Shown piece by piece: positions 46,201-57,800 of a stretch of 64,000 bases of DNA. How positions within the stretch are numbered: position 1 is the stretch's first letter; each line of letters starts with the position of its first letter. Made by a program: the position numbers and the translations under genes. The notes beneath the pieces were generated by a model, which saw only the letters and a list, made by a program, of their open reading frames with translations, searched no databases and was not told where the DNA came from. Source of the stretch: Bactericera cockerelli (Eukaryota > Arthropoda > Insecta > Hemiptera > Triozidae); contig CM044965.1 in assembly GCA_024516035.1 (NCBI GenBank), positions 23,926,165-23,990,164 on the forward strand. Direction: 5' to 3'.

Positions 46201-49200
46201 AGAGAAATAAACCCAACGAGAAAGACAGGAAAACAAACCCAAAGAGAAAGACAGTAAAACAAACTCAAAGAGAAATACAGTAAAACAAACTCAAAGAGAA
46301 ATACAGTAAAACAAACCCAAGGAGAAAGACAGGAATACAAACCCAAAGAGAAAGACAGGAATACAAACCCAAAGAGAAAGACAGGAAAACAAACCCAAAG
46401 TCCCAAAGAGAAGGACAAAGAAATAGGTACCTACAAAATAAAACTGTCTCGTTAAACTCAAAACAAAACTGATGGCATATGTTACTTTATGACCCAAATT
46501 CGTTGGAACATGAAAATGTCTAATAGGCTAAGGAAAACGGGGCAGCATAATAAAGTTGTCTTCATAAACTTTTAACAAAGGAAGGTCATGTTGGAGGAAC
46601 AGAATAGAGAAATAGGTAGGCTGGCGGGTAAGACTGTTGTAAAGAATAGTAAGTTTTTTTGTTGTAAAATATCGTATAATTTTTGTTGAATCTTTTTTTC
46701 TTCAAATAATCATACAGTCAAACTCAAGTGGAAGAGATTGCCACAGGCAATAACCCCGCCCTTTAGGTAGGACGTTATTGTTATTTTCTTTTTTACTTAC
46801 TTATTTTGTCATTTGTTTGTTTTTTTTTGTTTTCTTAATTTTATACTGTTACCATTGTACTTTGTCCTCCTAATAAAGCTTAAAAAAAAGAAAAAAAAAG
46901 GGACCGGCATTTTTTCTCTTTTATGCAGGTTTCTCCGTTGGTTCAAATCCCACCCAATGCATGAATTTGCCTCATTTATTTGAGTATATGAACACAATGT
47001 AATAAACTTGCCAAGATTTTTAATGTTAAATTTTAGCGTTGATTAAAATCAGATAATGGGAAATGTCATGTCCAATCCTCAGTTTGATTTCTGTGCTTGA
47101 GACTCCTTTCTGGGCAAATGATGGCATTCATTTGATATCAGTTCCTTTGAAGGCAATTCTTTTTAAGGTAATTATAATTATATTTAAAGGATTGTAATTT
47201 TTTTGGTGTTTTCTTTGCACACGATGTGTTTTTTTTTTGGAGGATCAGACTAACGTTAAACCACTTCGCCCCAATGAATGCTTTCATTTAACCCCTCAAT
47301 GAATTGTTATTTAACTCATGTATAGCTATTTAACCCCTCAATGAATAAATTAAACGCCACTTTATCCCTTCACAGGTAAAATTGGAGAGGTAATAATGGG
47401 TGGGAAATTTGTGGGGTTTCCCATAATGACCTGGGTCCCGTTACAAAAACACTTTGCGATTACGTTTAAAAATAGTTTCCACATGTTTCAGAAAGTAATA
47501 ATCTAATACTAATAATATTGCCTTATTTATACGTATACTTCCTGACTACTGGAACAGACCTCTGCCTTTTCCAATCGTTTCCATTTAACCTTCCCTGACC
47601 TGACTTATCTAAAATCCAGTTGAAAGCGTACGGATCCGTTGGTTCGAATCCCACCCAGTGCATGAATTTTTCCTCATTAATTTGAGTTTGTGACCACGAC
47701 CACATACTAAATAATAAGACTCTGAGGGTTAGGTGGTAGAAAATGCTCTGAGCATCAACCTCGCCTGGTGGTTACCTTCCACTAAAGAGTGTTATTATTA
47801 TTATTATTATTTGTAGCACATGCTAATACGGGGCCCGCGCATTGGGAAACTTACTCTGGATACATGTACAGTCGAGCTTGGATATAAGAGAACTGGATAT
47901 AAGGGGACTGGATATAAGAGAACTGGATATAAGAGAACTGGATATTAGAGAACTGTATATCAGAGAACTGGATATAAGAGAACAGTATATCAGAGAACTG
48001 AATATAAGAGAACTGGATATCAGAGAACTGGATATTACCTTCCACTAAAGAGTGTTATTATTAGATATTATTATTGCTTTATAATTCGGCCCAAGGGGAA
48101 CAGACCCCTGCCTCTTACAATCGTTTCACTTAACCCTCCCTGACCAAACATTTTAAACAAAGTTATCCACCACCCCCCTGAGTCCTGACATCACAGGCTG
48201 GAAAATTTACCTCATTTCAATATACAGGGTGTGGATAAAGTCCCACCTCGCCTCTTGTAACTCGAGAACGACCACCATCTGAACCAGTGACTATTTTCGA
48301 AATTAATCCGACCTCAGTATCTATAAGGCGGCGGACTTGTAACCGGGAGGTCGGTGGTTCAAGTCCCGGTTTCAGCGTAGATTTAGTAATGCGAGTTTGA
48401 GTAGTTGTGGTATCGCGAAAGTGATTAACACAAATATGATAACTTTATTTTCGAAATTAAGCTGGTAACAATTCGAATAATATTATTTTTCTTTGACAGT
48501 GCCTATTGCTAAACCAACTTGGGGTTGGTGTTGTTCAACCTCATGGTTCAGGTTGGTTGTGGCACATTTTTACGACTGGATCCCCTTCCTAAAGCCATCG
48601 ATTCTATGTGATGTAAAGTCCTGTTTAGGACGGGGGTTAAAGCCTTTATTCGCTGGGATCTTTTTTCTCTAATTCCCCTTGATATCTAATTTCTAATAGT
48701 TTCTTTAATTCCTTTTTTCCTGATGGTCATTCATAATTAGTTAGGTACATGTCAAGACCATTTGTCCAACAAAACAAAAAAATCAACCGTACCAGCTACT
48801 TACACTAACCCGGTATATCATATTTGTGTTAATCACTTTCGTGATATCACAAACTACTCAAACTCGCTCTGCTAAATCTACGCCGAAACCGGGACTTGAA
48901 CCACCGACCTCCAGGTTACAAGTCCGCCGCCTTATCGATCAAGCTATACTGAGGTCGGTTAACCCTATATGTATATTTAATATTGCAAACAAAATCAATA
49001 TGACAGAGTGCTGACACCACACACAATATATGACGAGGTAGGTACTCCTACATACATCACGCTATCTATGCAGACAGCAAAAAGAAAGTGCTCCGACATA
49101 ACGCTGCCATCTATCATCTATGTACACTATGTACAGTGTACAAACACCACACACTACATAGCGAAAGCCAAGGTTGTAAATATACACACACATACAATAA

Positions 49201-52200
49201 ATAAATAAACCTTTAAATGGAAAATAAGTAATATATGCATCAAAAATAATACATACGTACATCAGAAAAAAAGGTGGAGAAATGGTTGGGTGGAAGAGAT
49301 TGCCAAAGGCAATAATCCCACCCTTTATAGTTACATAGTTAGGAACATATATATTAATTTATTTTTTCTTCATTTTACTGCTGGAATAACGACGCATAAT
49401 AGTCCTAATCGGGCAGTATAAATAAGGCGATATTATTATTATCCAGGTGCAACTGTAATGTTCTGATGCAACTTCCAGGTCAAAGCTTCTGCTTGCTATT
49501 AGTAGGATTATTATAAGTTACCACTATAACCACATCAGGGGTGAATACATCAAATATGATGTTGAATATGCTTTCGACTACGGCCATGTTAGCTCAAAAA
49601 CAAATGTTTTGTCCACCACCGAGGAATTAAAATAAAAGACCAGAGGGAGAGGAGTTAATCCGGCCTTAAGTTAATGGGGAAGGTAACCACCAGACGAGGT
49701 TAATGCTCAAAGCATTATCTACTAACCAACCTTCTGAGTCTGAGTCTAATTATTCGCAAATTCGCAAAAACTAATCCATACTTTCGCCAAAATCACTTTG
49801 CAAAAAAAAAAAATCCATGTTGACTTGGGACAGAGAAAAAAGTTTTCGAAATCCGAGTTTTCTTATCTATATGAAATGACATAATGTTCAATTTATTCAT
49901 TTTGGCTACCTACCCACTCATAATAATAATAACACTCTTTAGTGGAAGGTAACCACCAGGCGAGGTTAATGCTCAAAGCATTATCTACCACCCAACCTTC
50001 TGAGTCTAATTATTATGTGGTCACACTTGACTACCAGTGCACAGTTCAAATGCTACTATTGCTAATCCGAAAATAGCAACGAGGAATATTTAGGGGCCGA
50101 ATTATAAAACAAGTTGAGATAAGTCAGACTGTCCCTCAACTCGAGCTATAGTGCTCTGTGATTGGTTGAAACTCCGACTTGGGGGCGTGTCTGGCTTATC
50201 TTAACTTTAATCCTGATTCATAAATTGGACCCTCAAGTTTCTAAATCACAGCATGACACATCTAGCCTGTTTCCTGATACACTGAAAATGTTCTGTCAAA
50301 CAAAAGAGTCGAAAAGAATTGGAAAAAAACTGAGTCGAAAAAAATTCGACTTCACCCGGATTCGAACCCAGGTCACCTGCTTGCTGGTCAGGTGCGCTAT
50401 CCACTCTGCCATGATGGCTGCTCATGAAGAGAAACAAGAGATATCCCAAAGCTGAATGAGCAACGAGCTCAAAGGCGTGACTGAAATTTTTTTCAACCCA
50501 ACCTTGAAAACGTAAAGTTCAATAGCTATCATGACGTACATTTCTATGTATTTTATAAAACATATACTATCTATTAACATTTACATGACATCTAAACTTT
50601 AGGGCCCCAGTGCAAAAAGGGAGAGTTAACTAAGGATTCTTTAAGCCTAATGGAGAAATTGACTGATTGTTCCAGTGCATAGTGCTAATCGAGTGATTAG
50701 AGTTTGAAATTCAAGTGCTACCTTCACACTGGTAGAGTGTTGTGTGCTTTTAATATTACAAGCTCTCTGATTGGTTGATTCAAATACGGACAAAAAATGA
50801 TGGCCGCGAACGAGATTCTAGAATCAGCTGTTTGAATTTTAATTTTTAGGCTTAAAGGATTCTTTAAGCCTAATGGAGAAATTGACTGATTGTTCCAGTG
50901 CATAGTGCTAATCGAGTGATTAGAGTTTGAAATTCAAGTGCTACCTTCACACTGGTAGAGTGTTGTGTGCTTTTAATATTACAAGCTCTCTGATTGGTTG
51001 ATTCAAATACGGACAAAAAATGATGGCCGCCAACGAGATTCTAGAATCAGCTGTTTGAATTTTAATTTTGACTTTATCGGTGATCGGACAACATTAATTA
51101 TTAAAGGACTAATTAAAATTGTTTCAACTATGCACCGCGAATTCAAAATATAATATTATTTTTATATAAATCTTTATTAAGAAGACAATATTCACAGTTT
51201 AAAATTTAGAAACATAAACACACGATAAATATATTCGCATCAGTAAAATTGCTTGTTTAGCTATAAAAAGCTGGCAAGTGTTGATGTTGTATTAAAAAAA
51301 TAATAATAACTAAACACAAAGAAGAAAATAATTTTAATGTCCTAACTAGAGGGCGGGGTTATTGTCAGCGGCAATCTCTTCCACTCAACCCTTCACGCTC
51401 GAGTAGAAGCTTAATCGGTCAGTTAATATTTGTGACCATTAAGTCTTACTATGCACTAGGGCCCCTTTCTTTTCTTTTTTTGATACTAGGGCCATAACGT
51501 GTAGATTAAGAAGTGTGGAAACCACCCCCCGCCGGCCTACATCTTCGCGTCCTCAGCACTAGACAGCGCTTGTATCGCCGGAGACGGATCCTCTCCTCGC
51601 CCCTCACAAAATTTCTTCCCGGTACAAATGTAAACATAAACATAAAATGTTCAATTTTTTTCAAGATCGAGATAGTTTCGGCATTTTTGCTGAAATAACA
51701 ATAAGTAATTGTGATTTGAGCATTTTGAGCTTGGTTTTATGATAAAAATCTTTTCTAAATTAGTTGTCAGTACCTTTTTAAACTGTTTGATATTATTATG
51801 TAACTGTTAAGCTTAATCGCAAAAAGGATACCGAGGAAGAGATTTGCAAAGTGTTACGTGTGGTGCTGTGGACGATGAGAAAGAAGGAGGAAAAATATCT
51901 GGAGAGCTGCGAGATGTGGGTGTGGAGAAGACTAGAAGGAATCAAGTGGTCAGATAAAGCCAGAAATGAAGAAGTATTTAGAAGAGTTGGAGAGAAAAGA
52001 GAAATATTGAGAACCATGAACAGAAAAAGAAGCTGGCTGGGTCTCATACTGAGGAGAGATTTTCTGCAGAGAATCATCATGGAAGGAAATCTGGAAGGAA
52101 GAAGATCAAGAGGAAGAAGAAGGTTTGGAATGCTGACAAACATGCTGAATGGAAGAACATTTGAACAAATGAAGGAGGATGCCCAATGCCCATGATCGAG

Positions 52201-54780
52201 TAAAGTGGAGAACGTCAAGTTGAAACCTATTGATGGCTCGTTGAATACACCGGTTCTCTTAAGACCACCAAAGTTAGGCAACGTCCAGCGAGATTAGGAC
52301 TTGGATGCTGGCTCTTCTCGGTGCAACCCAGGCTGGGTGAGGTTAATGTGGGTAACAGGTTTGTTAGTTTCCTGCGAGTGGAGGGTTGAACCTCTGTCAT
52401 AACTGACCATAAAGTTGAAATATGACATTAAACTCTAATAAAACACACTAATCATACAAAAGGATTGGTGGGACATGAGTTTTCTTTCCTTCCAACCTGG
52501 GTGTTTTCTGTACTAGAAACCACTGGGTTGGAAGGATCTAACTCTCATCAAAGCTGGCTTTCTTTTTTCAAGTAAAGTGTCATGAAAATTAAGTCATGAT
52601 TTTTGTTCTTTCTAAGTCTGTAGACTTAAGAAGCAAGGGAAAAAATGGAAATATTTAGGGTGAAATTAATAGACATTGATGACTTCAGCATTGGTTATCC
52701 TATGCTAAGTAATACGCAAATCTAGACTTAGTGTCCAAGAGGTATTACAATTTTTTTAAATATTAACTTTGGCCTTAAGAAACAATACATTAAGGATGTT
52801 ATAAACTTTTTTTCTAAAATATTTTGTTTTGCAAGTTTACATTTTTGTTTCCATAAGTTGTAATAATTTTTCCTGTATTGAGTGTAAATCCTTAATCTAA
52901 TTTATTTTATACAAAACAAAAAAAATTGCGTGTGTTCCCTGAACTGTGCTAGAGAATGTATATTGGTATCTAATTTCTTATACTTTACTTATTTTATGTT
53001 GATCAACAAAATAATGAAAATATAAGTATGTTACATTTGTGTATAAACATGATAATATTAATTATATCTTTTCTATTTGATAAAGTTTGCAGGAAGGTTT
53101 AGACACATTATAGTTAGTATCATTATTAAATTTACTTTGGTTCATATGGGCTGTGTGGGCCCCAGAGCAATAAGAGTGCAATTACCTCCACTACAGTACA
53201 TAATTATTAGTAGAATAGTAAATAAGTTTCTTTGTGTTATTATATCACTATTTCAGTGGGTAGCATGGAACTAAAGAACTTGCACAAGTTATCTTTTAAT
53301 ATACAATAGCTTGATTTGACCATAATTCCACCAATGGTGTCTGCTCACAGTACTCACATCAAAGCATCTATTTATTTTTATCTCACAAGGTATATGAGTG
53401 GACCGCAGGCATTCAATTATAGAGAGAAAAATTATTGTCTCACTGGGTATCGAATGCAGGTCACTGTGTATGCAAGCCTAGTATGCTACTCACTCAGCCA
53501 CGATTACAACTAATTCTTCCCATAGAATAATAGATATCAAGAAGTGCAGTAATCTCTTTAGCAACTTCTTTATAAGTTGGATGTTGTCTCGAGACACCCT
53601 AATAAAATAATAAATTAATTACTTTAATGAGACACAAAGGAAAACTATTACTTGGTATCGCTCGTAAATCATATTGTTAGTATTTTGTAATAGGAAGTAT
53701 TGGGTATATGTATGTACAACATGTTTAAATTGTGCATTTTTTATTGAGGAAAAATGTACGTGATGTCAATCGGGATTTGAACCCTACCGTTTGTTACCAT
53801 TCAGATAAAATAATTGAGTAGGTAACAGTTACCTACTTACCTGATGCCTATTAATTAATTAGTTACCTATATGTTGTGTGGCTTATTTCTCTTTGAGGAA
53901 TATTACACAGAAGTTTTTGAAATTTCCTTTATAAACCATTTATACTTCAGGTTAACAGAGTTTTGAACTTTCTAATTTACCTAAATAAGGGAAACGATAT
54001 TCCCATCTTAAAAAAAAAAAAAACAGTAATACTGTCGTGATTATAGTGCTCGATTAGGACTATCATGTCCCATTATTCAAACAATAAGTCCAACGTAATA
54101 TAAAAATTCTGCACATGTCACATCTGCATCGCCAACTCAGAGAAGTGGAGAGTGTCGCCTTAACCTCAGAGCCATCGTATCATCTCATTGCCACGAATTA
54201 ATAACACGTTATGAAGCTATCGAGACAGCCCGCGAGAAATATTCCGTCTGCGGCGATGGTGTCGCGCTATGTGGCGTGTCCACGCAACTGGGGCTCGTTT
54301 CCACACTTATTAATCTACACGCTATGCTAGGGCCCTAAACTTTAGGTACCTATTCTATTTTCCTTGACAGTGTTTTCTTCTCCCTCACACTTCTTTTGCA
54401 ACTTTGATGAGGGGTATTCATTGACGTTCATACAAAGCTATCTATTTTTTGGAAGAAGTGTGAGAACGAAATTCAAAAGCCCTTCTTGATTGGTAGCCTT
54501 TCTTTTGATTTCTTTTTTTCAACCAAAAAAATGTTTCATTCCCTATTGCGCTGAAATTGGTGGAAAGTCCTTGCTCGCATTGAGCTAGCAAGATAGTAGT
54601 TTGAGCTAGTAGCCAGCTAGTAGTTTGAGCTATTAGCCAGGTAGTAGTTTGAGCTAGTAGTATGATAGAAAGTCACAATTTTATCTTTATCCACAAAAAA
54701 TTCCCCGGATTCTTAACTTTATTTCTCTTTTTCTTCTCTATCTCTCTCTTTCCCTCCCCTCTAGAAATTTTTCTTACCCC

Positions 54781-54834
<54 letters not shown>

Positions 54835-57800
54835 CCCTCTCCTCACACCCTCTCTTTATTTATCTCTCTCTCTCTCTCACTAGTCTCTACTAAATACATC
54901 TCGCTCTTTCCCTCCCACATTTTTCAACGGTGCAAAAATGTCCCTAGAGTAGCACCTTTTTTATTCCACCTTTTTTCTTGTTGCTAAAATTGAATAATAA
55001 AATTCAATGACCTGTAAATGAAAGAACGGGGCAAAAAAACTGAAAAAAAACATCCATCATACATAGGAGTAGGTATACTCGTACGGGGACATATGGAAAG
55101 GTACATATCTGTCGATACAAATGTATCGAAAAAATATAGGTATGTAGATCAGGCGCGGCCGGTGCTAAGGAGCTGCGGAACTGCAGCACCCCAGACGAAA
55201 AAATCTGGTGTAAACATCACACGACTTTCCTTATCCCCCAAAAAGGACTCGAATTCCGCCACTGGTGACTCAACAGTAACAGATGACTAAAAATAAATGC
55301 CGCATTCGTAATCAGCACTTCAAAATCATTGAATTTGATATGTCACAACCCCCAACTAGGATGAATAATAAAAAAGTTAGTCAAAGCGGGTCCCTCCAAA
55401 ATACCGGTAAATTGGAGCCGAGGTCCAAAAAGTTCAAGATATCAAAAAAATGATCAGAATAGACCCCTATTATTTTTGCATTCTAAGAAAATGTTGTTCT
55501 ACATTTTTTTTTGTATCTTTAACCAGTTCAAAGAAGCGGCGCTTGCGGCTAATATTTGCGGCCCTGTGGTTGTGGAATGCGGCCGATTTCAACCAAAAGT
55601 TTCGTGGTTCGTCTGGTGTATAAAATTAATTTCTATACTAAATTTCAAGTCTCTATCTCTTACCGTTCTCGAGATATCCTGTTCACACACAGACACACAG
55701 ACAGACAGACGCACGGACCAATGGCTGGAAACAACTTTTTTGGTATCCTGAGGCTATGATTCGTCCAGAAATGTGAAAACCTGGGTAGGTCAAATTTTCG
55801 ACGAATACAATACTTTCCTTATTATAGGATAAGGAAAGTAAAAAAGAGAGTTTGAAGTTCTAGCTCATATACTGATTCATAATCATTACACATTGCTTGA
55901 ATAACTAAATTTATATCTCCAAATTGTTGCGACATAATAGTATGATTCCATCAGTAGTCACCGTGGCAGAGTGAGTTAGCGCGCTAGGTATTGCACGCAC
56001 GGTGACCTGGGTTCGATCCCCAGCGGGGCAGGATTTTTCCTGCTCTGTACTTGGGGGTTCGGGGTCCACTCATACCTCGTGAGGAAAAATGAGTAGCTGC
56101 TTTAATGTTAGCAGCGACCAGTGGCGGAATTATAGGGGCAAATAAGTAATTGGAATATTAAAGATATGGAAAAGTCCTATAATTCTGCGCTACCCACTAA
56201 AATTGTGATATAATAACACAAAGAAACACATTTATTATTTAATAACTAATTTATTGTGATTGTGGCATAATAAACAAACTCAAACTCGTTAGGTACTAAA
56301 AGAGCGAGTCAATGAATCCCATTTTAGTCCCGTTTATGTGAAAGCACCCCCCAAATATTTTCCCACCGGCCGCGCCTGATGCAATCTTCCTCCGTCTTTT
56401 TTTACAGGTTATAGAGAGTAAAAATGGACGGGTGAAAAATGGATGCTGGACGCGGATGAGTGATTAATTCATCCGACATACGCAACAGATGGAGAAACAT
56501 GGTGCTTATTTTTATTTATTTACTAGCGGGTTACGCCCGCCTCTTCGCCAGCCCATCAAACACACACAGACCACACACACACACAAACACACATCACACA
56601 CACACACACCGCACCACACACACCACATACACCACACCCACCACCACACACCCCAGACACACACCACACACACACCCCAGACACACACCACACACACACC
56701 GCAAAGAAAAGTAAAAACGAAAAACGTATAAAAAAATTGTGTCATCATCATCATCATCATAGGATGGCGTCATCGTGAACTATTTGTCCTATTAATAAAG
56801 TGTAAATAAAATAAATAAATAAACGATGGTAGCCAGACAGTGGAGGAATGACTCAGCACTTCTACCACTGTCCTTACAAGGAGGCTAATAATTGACAAGG
56901 GCCCCCAGAACCAAAAGCCAATGCTGGTCTACTCCCTGTTTATAGTCCCCCAGCCAGACTGCTGGTCTACTCCCTGTTTATAGTCCCCCAGCCAGACTGC
57001 TGGCCTACTCCCTGTTTATATTCCCCCAGCCAGACTGCTGGTCTACTCCCTGTTTATAGTCCCCCAGCCAGACTGGAGGAAGTCTGGCTGGAAATAAATT
57101 GTGTCGCCCATCCAATTTTTACGACTCGCTTTTTCCCTCGCGGCTGGCGCCCCAGTAGCTGCTTCGAGCTTATTTGCTCTCATCAGCAAGTAATAGTTCT
57201 GATTCTGAATATCCAGTTTTTTTACTTTCCTTATCTTATAATAAGGAAAGTATTGTATTCGTCGAAAATTTGACCTACCCAGTTTTTCACATTTCTGGAC
57301 GAATCATGGCCTCAGGATACCAAAAAAGTTGTTTTCAGCCATTGGTCCGTGCGTCTGTCTGTCTGTCTGTCTGTCTGTGTGTGTGTGAAAAGGATATCTC
57401 AAGAACGGTAAAAGCTAGAGACTTGAAATTTGGTACACAAATTGATTTTATACACCAGACGAACCACGAAACTTTTGGTTGAAATCGGCCGCATTCTGCG
57501 GCCACAGGGCCGCAAATGCTAGCCGCAAGCGCCGCTTCTTTAAATTGGTTAAAGATACAAATTTTTTTTAGAGAACATCATTTTCTTAGATTAAAAAAAT
57601 AATAGGGGTCTATTCTGATCATTTTTTTGATATCTTGAACTTTTTGGAACTCGGCCCCAATTTACCGGTATTTCGGGGGGGACCCGCTTTGACTAACTTT
57701 TTTATTATTCATCCTACATGGGGGTTGTGACATATCAAATTCAATGATTTTGAAGTGCTGATTACGAATTTGGTATTGATTTTTAGTTATCTGTTACCGT

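Larger units (their letters stand above)
55150..56378. mobile_element. hAT-type element expanded by nested insertions
   Basis: It starts caggcgcggccggtgctaag, identical to 9007, and ends ccaccggccgcgcctg. Between its ends sit a 0.65-kb repeat (55199-55852) and a family E SINE (55958-56265). Flanks atgtagat and atgcaatc are only partly alike, so the target duplication has decayed. Confidence 0.75.

Noticed and set aside
47842..48048. Repeat protein of the form (LDIRE)n
   Set aside because: Translation of a 15-bp minisatellite, open on both strands, flanked by SINE fragments.
51796..52281. 161-codon minus-strand frame opposite the LINE fragment
   Set aside because: It is the antisense shadow of 51840-52195, whose plus-strand reading matches LINE ORF2.
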